From Sphingobacterium rhinopitheci (GTDB taxonomy: Bacteria > Bacteroidota > Bacteroidia > Sphingobacteriales > Sphingobacteriaceae), in the NCBI RefSeq assembly GCF_022627575.1, contig NZ_JADEYQ010000020.1:1-42411 (forward strand): a stretch of 42,411 bases of DNA. Reading direction: 5' to 3'. The notes below the pieces were generated by a model. The model made no database searches. It saw nothing but the letters and a program-made list of their open reading frames with translations, and had not been told where the DNA came from. Below, in pieces: positions 16,523 through 25,002 of the stretch. Numbering within the stretch: the first letter of the stretch is position 1; the number at the start of each line of letters is the position of its first letter. Made by a program: the position numbers and the translations under genes.

Positions 16523-16563
16523 TACATAAGCTAATTAGCATGTTTAGTAACTCAACGGTTAAC

Positions 16564-16703
16564 TAGCTTATTGGCTAATCAATAAGATGATTAGCAATTT
16601 TTCTGACTAAACCCTTGGCTAACTTATTAGCTAATAAATGAGATGATTATCAATTTTACTGACTAAATGCTTGGTTAGCTTATTAACTAATCAATAAGCT
16701 AAC
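16564..16703. repeat. 56-bp imperfect tandem repeat, 2.5 copies
   Basis: Units start at 16564, 16620 and 16676. Each begins TAgCTTATTgg/aCTAATcAATaAG, and the first two continue with ATGATTA-CAATTTT-CTGACTAAA and CTTGG. Spacing is exactly 56 bp. Each unit carries GCTAA/TTAGC boxes in both directions. Confidence 0.7.
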
Positions 16704-17114
16704 TAATTCTATAGCAAAATAGCTAGACTCAGGGCCTATAGACTAATGTATTGGCTGATACATTAATTAGCAAACTATCTATTTGTCTGATTAGCCGACT
16801 AATTTGTTTAACAATTGGCAAATAGAGCGAGCAATTTAATAAGTTATCTACTACTTAGCAGGCTAATTCAAATTATAATTAGCTACGTAATTGTTTATCG
16901 AGCTAAGCGGTTTATCAAGTTGTAGTATGTAAAGCTAATTTATAAGAAGTAATTGTATATATAGTTTAGTTTGTATAGTTTAATGTATTTATAGATAGTT
17001 TACTATATTATTTTTATTCTAGTTTTTTATTTATGGTAAAATGTGCATTAAAATTGTTGTCACATGATCTTAAATTATAATTTTATTTGAAATCCTTTTT
17101 TTGTTTTGTTAGCT

Positions 17115-17150
17115 GCAAGTTGTGTTTTTGGGACCCCAAAACCGACTTGC
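17115..17150. promoter_or_regulatory. Hairpin candidate for relaxosome or nic region
   Basis: Two nested arms: GCAAGT (17115-17120) with ACTTGC (17145-17150), and inside it TTTTGGG (17126-17132) with CCCAAAA (17135-17141) around an AC loop. A second imperfect hairpin (CCTCC-CTGTAT-GGAGG) follows at about 17161-17178. Both lie 75-140 bp before the MobC-like start. Hairpins next to a nic site are usual for MOBP relaxases; a terminator role is less likely because no T-run follows. Confidence 0.4.
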
Positions 17151-17251
17151 CTTCGTTCCAGCCTCCCTGTATGGAGGGCTTTGGAATAAGGATGAAAAAC
17201 CTGCGCAACTTGGCTTTTTATCAAATAGTGGAAAAATATACATTAGTATCT

Positions 17252-17668
17252 ATGGAAAAAAGGCAAAACAAAAATAGGGGTGGTAGACCTACTATGAAAA
17301 GTGGTAAACGTATACATGTGATTAAAGCTAAATTAACAGATGAGGAAATCAAAAAACTCTTGCAGTTACAACGAGATTCTGGACTGAATCGCACAGCGCT
17401 TATTCGTAAACGTGTTCTAGGCGGTAATGGGTTTAGCATGAATGCATCAGAAATTTTAGCCTTGCTCGATCCAATTGGTAGTGAATTAGGACGGGCAGGA
17501 AATAACATTAATCAACTCGCACGACACTCCAATATACTTAGTAGGCAACTGAAAATAGATCCTAAAGTTGTTTCTGACTTTAACCACTTATTGGAAAAAT
17601 ATATCAATATCCAAACTGAACTTGAAAAAGCACTTCGGCACCTTCTTCGAAAACTAAAGGATAGTTAA
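17252..17668 (+). CDS. MobC-like relaxosome accessory protein (mobA of Bacteroidetes elements)
   Basis: The ATG at 17252 gives 138 residues; the basic start MEKRQNKNRGGRPTMK is typical and argues against the longer upstream frame. Residues about 28-60 look like a ribbon-helix-helix (IHVIKAKLTDEEIKKLLQLQRDSGLNRTALIRKRVL). The SELGRAGNNINQLARHSN block at about 86-103 is the MobC signature. It binds oriT and positions the relaxase encoded 10 bp downstream. The C-terminal half is a helical, coiled-coil-like stretch. Confidence 0.88.
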   Translation: MEKRQNKNRGGRPTMKSGKRIHVIKAKLTDEEIKKLLQLQRDSGLNRTALIRKRVLGGNGFSMNASEILALLDPIGSELGRAGNNINQLARHSNILSRQLKIDPKVVSDFNHLLEKYINIQTELEKALRHLLRKLKDS

Positions 17669-17678
17669 TAAGCAACGA

Positions 17679-18848
17679 ATGATTGTTAAAATATTAAAGA
17701 AGTCAGCCTCTTTTAAAGCTGTACGTTACAATACAGCTAAAGTAGATAGCAATCGAGGGGAGTTATTACTGGTCAAAAATTTTGGCATTTTACAAGGTAT
17801 TGAGAATCTTAAACCACAGGATTATATTAATTACCTTCAAGTTTTATCAGCAGCTAATACCCGTATCAAGTACCCTCAATTTCATGTCGCAATATCAACA
17901 AAGGGTAGAGAGCATAGCAAAGAGGAACTGTCCACTATTGCTGAACAATGGATGCAGGGTATGGGATATGATAAACAGCCCTATCTACTGATTTATCATA
18001 AAGATACGGCAAATAACCATGTACATATTGTATCAAGTCGAGTTGGAAGAGATGGTAAAAAGATTGCTGATACATACGAAAAACTTCGTGCCTACCGCAT
18101 ATTAAATCAAATTATAAGTGAAAATGAAGGTTTTACTTTGGCCAATCACTTACAAAAGGCGTTTTCTTATAACTTCTCTACTAGAGCGCAATTTATGCTG
18201 TTGCTAGAGCTCAATGGCTATGCCTTAAGAATTCAAGAGCATGTAGTTAAAATCAGCAAGTATGGCCGTATGATTAACGAAATTGCCTTATCTAAAATTG
18301 ATGCTGCTATAGCTTTTCGAAATATAGATAAAGCACGTATCATGCAAATACGTGCTATTATACAGCGCTACAGTACTCAATATGATAAAGCATTGCAGCT
18401 TAAAGGTCACATTTACAGTACTCCCTTTTCAAATTTTCTACATCAAAAATTAGGCTTACAAGTTATTTTTCATGCTAAAGCTGGCAAGGCTCCATACGGT
18501 TATACCGTGATAGACCATCTGTCTAAATCAGCTTTTAAAGGAAGTGAGATTATGTCGCTAGCTGAATTTATTTCCCCGATCTCTAAAACTAACATCGATG
18601 AGCAAGGTAGCAAAGAGTATAATCAGCAGGAGATATTCATTTATAACAATGCAAAGTTAGAGCCTGATATTGACGATGCAAGTCAACTTAAAGCAAATTT
18701 GATACTACCTGATCAAGCTGATGAATCAATCCAATACGATTCTATACTTTCAATGCTAGGCGTTAGCATTTCGGATGATGTAGATGATGAAGCTACGCAT
18801 GGACGTAAACGACGTGGTAAACAAAAAACAGGTTCAGTAAAGCGATAA
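17679..18848 (+). CDS. Relaxase/mobilization nuclease (MOBP type)
   Basis: 389 residues. Motif I is near the N-terminus (AVRYNTAKV, with Tyr17 the likely nicking residue). Motif III is the histidine triad block HKDTANNHVHIVSSRV at about residues 107-122, with H107, H114 and H116 as metal ligands. FHVAIS at 68-73 is the strand before it. The C-terminal 200 residues carry no known domain and end in a basic KRRGKQKTGSVKR tail. It nicks oriT and leads the strand through the channel with the MobC-like and VirD4-like proteins. Co-transcribed with the MobC-like gene (10-bp gap). Confidence 0.92.
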   Translation: MIVKILKKSASFKAVRYNTAKVDSNRGELLLVKNFGILQGIENLKPQDYINYLQVLSAANTRIKYPQFHVAISTKGREHSKEELSTIAEQWMQGMGYDKQPYLLIYHKDTANNHVHIVSSRVGRDGKKIADTYEKLRAYRILNQIISENEGFTLANHLQKAFSYNFSTRAQFMLLLELNGYALRIQEHVVKISKYGRMINEIALSKIDAAIAFRNIDKARIMQIRAIIQRYSTQYDKALQLKGHIYSTPFSNFLHQKLGLQVIFHAKAGKAPYGYTVIDHLSKSAFKGSEIMSLAEFISPISKTNIDEQGSKEYNQQEIFIYNNAKLEPDIDDASQLKANLILPDQADESIQYDSILSMLGVSISDDVDDEATHGRKRRGKQKTGSVKR

Positions 18849-18873
18849 ATAATACGAATAAAATGAATTTACA

Positions 18874-19512
18874 ATGGTCATATTAATAGGAAATCAAAAA
18901 GGCGGAGCTGGTAAAAGTACGGTTACCTTGCTCTTAGCGAATTATCTGAGTGAAATACATCAACAAAAAGTTACCGTGCTAGATATGGATTATCAGCAAT
19001 CTGTCGCTTCAAAATATGAAAAAGCAAAAGTACTAGATAATATAGCCCCTTATGAGGTTATACCGGCAGATTTAAAACACTTTCCAATTTTATTAAAAGT
19101 GCTAACTAAGAATCCAAAGGAAATAGTATTGATCGATTTACCCGGAAAAATGGATGACGATGGTCTTATTCCCGTTATTGTTTCAGGAGACCTTATTCTA
19201 AGCCCATTCAATTACGATGAGTTTTCGGTAGACTCTACACTATTGTTTGCCATGGTTACACGAAATATTAATAGTCAAGCACCCATTGTTTTTATTCCTA
19301 ATCGGATTAAATCAAACGTAAGATATACCACGCGTCATGATGTTGATAAGGTTCTTACCGAATTTGGGGAAGTTAGTTTAGCATTGGCAGATCGTATAGA
19401 TTTTCAACGTGTCGATACACTTCATACCCCTGCAATCTTATTTCCTGTTATTCTACCGCTGTTCGATGCTATCTATGAAAAATACATCAAAAGAAAGGAG
19501 CTTAAATGTTAG
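18874..19512 (+). CDS. traA: ParA-family ATPase (TraA of Bacteroidetes conjugative transposons)
   Basis: 212 residues. The deviant Walker A motif KGGAGKST at residues 9-16 has the ParA/MinD signature lysine, and VLDMDYQQS (Walker A') follows at about 35-43. IVLIDLPGKMDDDG at about 88-101 is the Walker B region. It starts the transfer operon 25 bp after the relaxase. Its frame overlaps the next gene by 7 nt. No ParB is seen; the following small protein could be the DNA-binding partner. Confidence 0.88.
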   Translation: MVILIGNQKGGAGKSTVTLLLANYLSEIHQQKVTVLDMDYQQSVASKYEKAKVLDNIAPYEVIPADLKHFPILLKVLTKNPKEIVLIDLPGKMDDDGLIPVIVSGDLILSPFNYDEFSVDSTLLFAMVTRNINSQAPIVFIPNRIKSNVRYTTRHDVDKVLTEFGEVSLALADRIDFQRVDTLHTPAILFPVILPLFDAIYEKYIKRKELKC

Positions 19513-19877
19513 AAATTAAAACGCTAGCCGATCAGCTTCGTGATCAACTACGCGCAGACCTTAAAGATGAGGCTTTAGCATCTGAAGATAAAAACAATAA
19601 AAAAGAATCCACTGCTGTAAAAAAGAATGTAGGAGTGTCGGTTGAACGGCAAAAAGCAGATGCATTCTTTAAAGCTATAGAAGAGTTTAAGCTAGAAACT
19701 AGTGAAAAGAGTATGATCAGAGTAGATTCTCGTACGATTAATCTCCTAAAAAGGATGAAGCTAGCCAAAGGAATTGATATGAATCGCTTTATCGTTTTTG
19801 CATTACACCAATATATTAACCAGCACCCCTGGTTACCTAAACATATCCAAGAAATTATTAAAAACTCCGATATATGA
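19506..19877 (+). CDS. Small DNA-binding-like protein of the tra operon (DUF3408-like)
   Basis: 123 residues. The N-terminal 60 residues are charged and probably disordered. The C-terminal part (MIRVDSRTINLLKRMKLAKGIDMNRFIVFALHQYINQHPWLPKHI) reads as a strand followed by two helices, a ribbon-helix-helix pattern. In Bacteroidetes conjugative transposons a protein of this kind follows TraA. It overlaps the ParA gene by 7 nt and the next gene by 4 nt, so the three are translationally coupled. It is a good candidate for binding the GCTAA array, which is inference. Confidence 0.65.
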   Translation: MLEIKTLADQLRDQLRADLKDEALASEDKNNKKESTAVKKNVGVSVERQKADAFFKAIEEFKLETSEKSMIRVDSRTINLLKRMKLAKGIDMNRFIVFALHQYINQHPWLPKHIQEIIKNSDI

Positions 19878-20242
19878 ACTGGACAAATTTTCTACTCATT
19901 CTGACCTTGTTATACCTGACTTATTTTGGTATAAACTTATTCTATGATTTCATTCGAGCACGTAAGCCGCCTAAAGATGGAAGTTCCGAAGATATGCTAT
20001 TTTTTGATGATGATATAATACCTCAGCTTATCCTCCCCAAAGAGCTGTCTTCAGAAAGATTCGATGAATTGTCCGATCAGCTAGTAGATAATCTTACTGC
20101 TGTAGAATTGCCAGCAACTAAGGATTGGCAGCAGCAAGCATCCCTAAATCCCATACATTCAACTGGAGGTGTCCGCATGCAAGAATTATTTGGTCTAGCC
20201 AAAAATAAGTTGATTCAATATACAGAGGCATTAAGTTATTGA
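19874..20242 (+). CDS. Single-span membrane protein of the tra operon
   Basis: 122 residues. One N-terminal membrane segment at about residues 6-27 (FLLILTLLYLTYFGINLFYDF) is followed by a positive RARKPP stop-transfer and an acidic cytoplasmic part. It corresponds in position to TraD-type small proteins before TraE in related elements; sequence identity is too low for a firm name. It overlaps both neighbours (ATGA at the front, TGATG at the end). Confidence 0.7.
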   Translation: MNWTNFLLILTLLYLTYFGINLFYDFIRARKPPKDGSSEDMLFFDDDIIPQLILPKELSSERFDELSDQLVDNLTAVELPATKDWQQQASLNPIHSTGGVRMQELFGLAKNKLIQYTEALSY

Positions 20243-20562
20243 TGGGACATCTAACTCAAGTAATACGTAAGAAGACTTGTATTAGCTTACTGCTCATTTT
20301 ACCATATTTATCTAGAGCGCAACCTGGAATAAATGATTTTTATCAAGTAACTAGAGAGATGCATCGTTGGTACTTTTCTCTTTCGGACCTCGTGCTAGTT
20401 ATAGGTGCAATTTCTGGTATTCTCGGCGGTCTACGGATTTATAGCAATTGGCAATCTGGTAGACAACATCATATTGATGCTCAGGTGATGGGATGGTTCT
20501 TCTCCTGTCTTTTTCTTACACTGATTGGCGCGTACCTACGTGCACTTTACAGAATCAGTTAA
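20242..20562 (+). CDS. DUF4134 (TraE-like) membrane protein, copy 1
   Basis: The ATG at 20242 overlaps the previous stop; 106 residues. A signal peptide of about 28 residues (ends SRA) leaves a small protein with two membrane helices: DLVLVIGAISGILGGLRIYSNW, and VMGWFFSCLFLTLIGAYLRALY. This is the DUF4134/TraE arrangement, comparable to VirB2-like pilin or core membrane subunits. A second, better conserved copy follows at 20595, so the element carries two. Confidence 0.82.
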   Translation: MGHLTQVIRKKTCISLLLILPYLSRAQPGINDFYQVTREMHRWYFSLSDLVLVIGAISGILGGLRIYSNWQSGRQHHIDAQVMGWFFSCLFLTLIGAYLRALYRIS

Positions 20563-20594
20563 TTCTATTTTATATACTCTTTAATCTTTATCTA

Positions 20595-20909
20595 ATGACA
20601 GAAACATCTAAAAAGTTGTTTGGCTCCGCTGTGGCTATGCTTTTGATCGCTAATTCTTTAATAGCGCAAACAGGAGGGGGGACAACAGGTATTAACGCGG
20701 CGACTTCTTCGCTAACCAGTTATGTAGACCCCGTTTCTACACTGACCTTGGCAATTGGTGCAGTAGTCGGTATTATTGGAGGTGTACGCGTGTACATCAA
20801 ATGGAACTCCGGAGATCAGGATATCAATAAAGAATTAATGGGCTGGGGAGGTTCTTGTCTGTTTTTAGTGTTGGTATCTGTGGTTATTAAAGCTTTCTTT
20901 GGCGTTTAA
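20595..20909 (+). CDS. traE: DUF4134 TraE conjugation protein, copy 2
   Basis: The ATG at 20595 gives 104 residues; the frame is open upstream but overlaps copy 1 and has no signal there. The signal peptide ends near LIAQ. Two membrane helices follow, with the family motif TLAIGAVVGIIGGVRVYIKWNSGDQD-NKELMGWGGSCLFL. It shares the G-x-IGG-x-R-x-Y-x-W-x-SG pattern with copy 1. Its stop codon overlaps the start of traF (TAATG). Confidence 0.9.
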   Translation: MTETSKKLFGSAVAMLLIANSLIAQTGGGTTGINAATSSLTSYVDPVSTLTLAIGAVVGIIGGVRVYIKWNSGDQDINKELMGWGGSCLFLVLVSVVIKAFFGV

Positions 20910-21208
20910 TGTTACGCAAATTTTCTATATACAAGGGGCTACAGAAGCCCCTCGTATATCGGGGATTCAAAGGTAAGTTTATTGCTTGGGGTATTGGCTC
21001 GCTTATAACAGGTCTTGTCGCAGGAGGTCTTATTGGAGCGCTAACTAGTATGTATCTCGGAGGGCCTATTACCATTATCAGTATAGCGACTGGCCTAGGC
21101 TATACGCTCCACAAGCAGAAAGCTGGTCTCCACAGCAAAACGAAAAACAAAGGCATATTTATTCACGCCGTAAATCTCAAGAAAAATTATGCAGAATACA
21201 TCTCCTAA
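20909..21208 (+). CDS. traF: DUF4133 TraF-like membrane protein
   Basis: 99 residues with the TraF start YKGLQKPLVYRGFKGKFIAWG and two membrane helices (about 25-45 and 50-68) joined by a short turn. A basic C-terminal tail follows. The family is the VirB3-like part of the channel, standing directly before the VirB4-like TraG as usual. It overlaps traG by 20 nt. Confidence 0.9.
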   Translation: MLRKFSIYKGLQKPLVYRGFKGKFIAWGIGSLITGLVAGGLIGALTSMYLGGPITIISIATGLGYTLHKQKAGLHSKTKNKGIFIHAVNLKKNYAEYIS

Positions 21209-23657
21209 AGCGACATTTCAAATGCCTTACGTCGGTATTGATCACTTTCAAGGCGAGGCACTACTTTATGGTGTTCGTGGTGATATTTCGGCAATATTCA
21301 AATTGCGTAATCCCGTTACACAATTTGCCGCAGATCCTGAACCCTATAATGCTTATCACAACCTTTTACTTAATATGATTAAGATATTAGGGCCGGGGTA
21401 TATTATACAAAAGCAAGACGTCTTCTCGAGGTTGCATTATCATACAGAAAATGCAAATGAATTTTTGCAACAAAAGTATAATGAACATTTTAAAGACCGT
21501 GAATATACCCAAATTACTACCTACTTGACAATCACTAAGCAAGTGAAAAAAAATGCTTTTTATGTACATGATCCTAAAGCTTTGATTGACTTTACACAGC
21601 AATTGGATAAACTTTATGATCTTATGCAAGGAAGTGGCATGATGCCTGAGCGCCTAGATGAAAAGCAAATACAGGACTTCGTTTCAAGAATGTTAGCTTT
21701 GGATTTTACTTCCCAAAATATCGTATTAGATAATATCCTGACAGGAGATACCGAATTGAAACTGGGTAATCGATCTCTACGAAGTATTAGTCTGATTAAT
21801 ACCGATGCGATAGATCTTCCCGAGACTTTATCAACCTACGCATACCGACAGGATAGTAGAAACCTTCGTGACTTTCCAGTAGATAACTTGTTTTTTCTGT
21901 ACAATGTCCCAGACTATCGTTGTATTATTTATAATCAACTTATTGAAATACCTGATCAGCAGTCTACATTAAATAAACTGGAGCTCAAGCGTAAAAGACA
22001 CTCGGGTGTACCTGATCCTGCAAATCTGATTTGTGTGGAAGATATTGATAAATTGCTTGTCGATGTAGCTCGGGAAAACCAATTGCTAATCCATGCTCAT
22101 TTCAATGTTTTAGTATGTGCAGATCATAATAAAATTGGTAAAGCGGCAAACTTTATTGAAGCCTCCCTTTTTCAGCAAGGAATTATTCCCTCCAGAAACG
22201 CTTACAACCAATTGGAGCTCTTTCGTACCGCATTGCCAGGTAATGCAGTTGAGCTAAAAAAGTATGATTGGTTTTTGACGACTTCAGATGCTGCGATTTG
22301 TCTTCTTTTTAAAGAGTCGATGCAGAGAGATGAAAAATCTGATTTCCTAATTCAATTTACCGACCGACAAGGGATTCCTATTGGAATAGATCCTGCCGAT
22401 TTGCCAATGCGTACTGGAAGGATAAACAATCGATCAAAATTTATCCTTGGACCATCTGGCTCTGGAAAGTCATTTTTCATGAATGCACTCCTTGAGCAGT
22501 ACTGTAAGTACAATATGGATGTAGTTATTGTGGATACTGGAGATAGTTATTCTGGCTTATGTAGTTACTACTCTGGGAAGTATATAACCTACAGCGAGAA
22601 AAAACCAATTTCCATGAATCCATTTGCGATATCCAAAAAGGAATTCAATTTAGAGAAAAAGGAGTTTTTAAAAACACTACTAGCTTTACTTTGGAAGGGT
22701 GCAGATGGACAGCTTACACAAATTGAAGATACGGTGCTTTCTAATGTATTATCTTCCTATTACTACGATCATTTTTGGCTAGATTCCAATAATAATAACC
22801 CCAAGCAGCCTATTAAGCTTGACTTTGATTCTTTTTATGCCTATTCAGTTGATCGAATTCGAGAGATTACAGAGCAAGAATCAATTAGCTTTGATTTGGA
22901 TGAATATCGCTATGTACTTAAAAAATTTCATTCAGGCCAAGAGTTCGGTACAGTACTTAATGAATCTGTCGATTCTTCGCTATTTTCTGAAAAGTTTATC
23001 GTCTTTGAAATAGATAATCTAAAGGAAAATAAAGTATTGTTTCCCATCGTTACCCTCATTATAATGGATGTATTCTTGCAAAAGATGCGGCATCGAAAAG
23101 ATAGGCGTAAGGCATTAATAGTGGAAGAAGCTTGGAAAGCTATTGCTTCACCATTGATGGCTTCGTACTTGCTCTACCTATATAAAACAGTAAGAAAGTT
23201 CTGGGGAGAAGTAATCGTTGTAACGCAAGAGCTTGGAGATATATTGGGAAATCCGATTGTCAAAGACTCAATACTAGCTAATTCGGACACAATTTGTCTT
23301 TTGGATCAAAGTAAGTTTCGAGAGAACTATGATGCTATTGCGAAACTTCTTTCGATTACCGAAACCGAAAAACGTAAGATTTTTACTATAAATCAACTGG
23401 AAAATAAAGACAATAGAGGTCGGTTTAAAGAGGTGTATATTCGTAGAGGGGCAATAGGTGAGGTATATGGCGTAGAAGTATCTATTTTTCAATATCTCTG
23501 TTATACCACAGAGAAGCCTGAAAAAATGGCTGTAGAAAGTTACGTTCATAAGTATGGTAATTATCGGAGTGGTCTACATGCTTTTGTTAGCGATTTTAAG
23601 ACCTCTAATTTAGAGCTTGGCACATTTGTGTCTAAGGTCAATCAATCCTTCTCTTAA
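21189..23657 (+). CDS. traG: TraG, VirB4-family conjugation ATPase
   Basis: 822 residues, full length. The N-terminal domain (YVGIDHFQGEALLYGVRGDISAIFKL) is typical of Bacteroidetes TraG. Walker A is GPSGSGKSF at residues 421-429, and Walker B is LIVEEAW at about 643-649. The ATPase C-terminal region includes VIVVTQELGDILGNPIVKDSILANSD and ends in the KEVYIRRG/VYGVEVS block. It powers assembly of the type IV channel and substrate transfer at the inner membrane. Confidence 0.95.
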   Translation: MQNTSPKATFQMPYVGIDHFQGEALLYGVRGDISAIFKLRNPVTQFAADPEPYNAYHNLLLNMIKILGPGYIIQKQDVFSRLHYHTENANEFLQQKYNEHFKDREYTQITTYLTITKQVKKNAFYVHDPKALIDFTQQLDKLYDLMQGSGMMPERLDEKQIQDFVSRMLALDFTSQNIVLDNILTGDTELKLGNRSLRSISLINTDAIDLPETLSTYAYRQDSRNLRDFPVDNLFFLYNVPDYRCIIYNQLIEIPDQQSTLNKLELKRKRHSGVPDPANLICVEDIDKLLVDVARENQLLIHAHFNVLVCADHNKIGKAANFIEASLFQQGIIPSRNAYNQLELFRTALPGNAVELKKYDWFLTTSDAAICLLFKESMQRDEKSDFLIQFTDRQGIPIGIDPADLPMRTGRINNRSKFILGPSGSGKSFFMNALLEQYCKYNMDVVIVDTGDSYSGLCSYYSGKYITYSEKKPISMNPFAISKKEFNLEKKEFLKTLLALLWKGADGQLTQIEDTVLSNVLSSYYYDHFWLDSNNNNPKQPIKLDFDSFYAYSVDRIREITEQESISFDLDEYRYVLKKFHSGQEFGTVLNESVDSSLFSEKFIVFEIDNLKENKVLFPIVTLIIMDVFLQKMRHRKDRRKALIVEEAWKAIASPLMASYLLYLYKTVRKFWGEVIVVTQELGDILGNPIVKDSILANSDTICLLDQSKFRENYDAIAKLLSITETEKRKIFTINQLENKDNRGRFKEVYIRRGAIGEVYGVEVSIFQYLCYTTEKPEKMAVESYVHKYGNYRSGLHAFVSDFKTSNLELGTFVSKVNQSFS

Positions 23658-23687
23658 TCATTTCAATTTATCAATTATCCCTAGTTT

Positions 23688-24353
23688 ATGTTATTAAAGA
23701 CAACTTTTGTAGTTTGCCTTTTAGCTTGTTGTTTGCAGTTAAAAGCGCAAATTTATATTGACCCTACAGTGGCGGCGGCCACATCGGCTAATGCCGCAGT
23801 AATAAATAGTCAGCTCAATAGCACAAACGATAAACTCACTCTTATTCAGCGAGGCCAGCTTGCCGTGACAGGACAACTCGTTATTGTTAATGATTTGCAA
23901 GATAAAATCTATAAAGGTTTAAGTGAGGTATCCTCTGTTGTGCGAAATTTACTAGCTGTAAAAGATATTACCGAGATCAGTTCAGATATCATTCAATACA
24001 CTAATCGTGCAATGGTTTTGGCAGGGGGTAATCCTGCATTATTACTATTCGCAGAGCAAGGAGCAAGGGAATTCAAAGCTCGGGCATCAAATTTAGCACT
24101 CGAAGTGACGTCCTTTGTCACTCGTAGCGCAAGAGATAACTTAATGGATGCTGGTGAGCGTGCTAAATTATTAAATAGAATTGTGACTGAAATGACAATT
24201 CTTCGTGGTGTTTCATATGGCATGTACCGCTCCATGTATTGGGCAAAACAACGTGGATTATGGAATTCATTAAACCCTTATGCTGGTTTTGTGAATATTG
24301 ATAAACGTCTTGCCGATGATATTATTCGTAACGCTAAATATTTAAAGCAATGA
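23688..24353 (+). CDS. TraI-like secreted tra protein, paralogue 1 of 3
   Basis: 221 residues with a signal peptide (ends LKAQ at about 20) and a mainly helical mature part. Blocks LLLFAEQGAREFKAR, MYRSMYWAKQRG and LNPYAGFVNIDKRLADDI are shared with the protein encoded at 25003, and the final F-VN-x-D-R pattern also with that at 24350. The position after traG is that of TraH/TraI in CTnDOT. The helical secreted character and C-terminal MDRV-like ending are also TraI-like, but direct similarity is weak. Likely periplasmic channel component. Overlaps the next gene by ATGA. Confidence 0.7.
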   Translation: MLLKTTFVVCLLACCLQLKAQIYIDPTVAAATSANAAVINSQLNSTNDKLTLIQRGQLAVTGQLVIVNDLQDKIYKGLSEVSSVVRNLLAVKDITEISSDIIQYTNRAMVLAGGNPALLLFAEQGAREFKARASNLALEVTSFVTRSARDNLMDAGERAKLLNRIVTEMTILRGVSYGMYRSMYWAKQRGLWNSLNPYAGFVNIDKRLADDIIRNAKYLKQ

Positions 24354-25000
24354 GAGTGTTAATACTACTATTATCATTCATGCTATGGATGTCTAAAACA
24401 AATGCACAACTAAATGTACAATTGCTTCATCAGCTTGTAAGCCATAGTAAAGATGAAAATGATCGCCAAAAACTAGCGCGTAGTCGGCAGGTTATAACCA
24501 ATGCTAATGAGGATTTAAACCGTTCAAAAATGACTGATCTTAAAGTTAAGTACCGAACACTTCAAAATAGGTTTCATACCATAGGTTTAGCTATCAATGC
24601 AACGCAAATTGGCCTACAAGCAGAACCAATAATTCGTGAAATTGTAGAACATCAATCTTCTATTGTCAGATTATTTGGACAAGATCCATTACTTCTGCCA
24701 ATGGCTTATCACGCACAGGTGGATTTGACAGACAAAGCATACCGGCTTAGTCAATACCTCTATGCTTTAGCAATAACTATAGGTGATATCAATCGCATGA
24801 AACCCAGTGATCGTAAGTTCTTATTTGAGCATGTTCTGGTTGAACTTCGAGGTATGGCAGCCACTTCAAGAGGACTACTAGCAAATATATCTTATAGTAA
24901 GCGAAAGAAGATGTTCACCTCTTCTAGCCCTTTTTCAGAATTCGTAAATAGAGACAGATATCTTATGGAAAGTATACTTTCTAAAATCAAACAATTTTGA
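24350..25000 (+). CDS. TraI-like secreted tra protein, paralogue 2 of 3
   Basis: 216 residues with a signal peptide ending TNAQ at about residue 19. Mature part helical, with a long coiled-coil-like start (HSKDENDRQKLARSRQVITNANEDLNRSKM). The C-terminal pattern VELRGMAATSRGLLANISYSKRKKMF...FSEFVNRDRYLMESIL matches the ends of the two flanking paralogues but is the most divergent of the three. Function unknown beyond a part in the conjugation apparatus. Confidence 0.68.
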   Translation: MRVLILLLSFMLWMSKTNAQLNVQLLHQLVSHSKDENDRQKLARSRQVITNANEDLNRSKMTDLKVKYRTLQNRFHTIGLAINATQIGLQAEPIIREIVEHQSSIVRLFGQDPLLLPMAYHAQVDLTDKAYRLSQYLYALAITIGDINRMKPSDRKFLFEHVLVELRGMAATSRGLLANISYSKRKKMFTSSSPFSEFVNRDRYLMESILSKIKQF

Positions 25001-25002
25001 GC

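Larger units (their letters stand above)
16523..17251. other. GCTAA-rich intergenic region, probable oriT or partition region
   Basis: About 730 bp with no supported gene. 16528-16940 is packed with GCTAA or its complement TTAGC: 16 copies in about 410 bp by hand count, where about one is expected. This includes the palindrome GCTAATTAGC at 16530-16539. Part of it is a 56-bp tandem repeat. The remainder to 17251 holds hairpins near 17115-17180. A frame reaching back to 17087 from the MobC-like gene runs through these hairpins and is not credible. Location directly before the mobilisation genes fits an origin of transfer. Confidence 0.6.

Noticed and set aside
16564..16703. CRISPR array
   Set aside because: The units are directly adjacent and imperfect, without unique spacers between exact repeats, and no cas genes are near.
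17087..17251. Upstream extension of the MobC-like protein from TTG at 17087
   Set aside because: It runs through the hairpins of the probable oriT; the basic N-terminus at 17252 is typical of the family.
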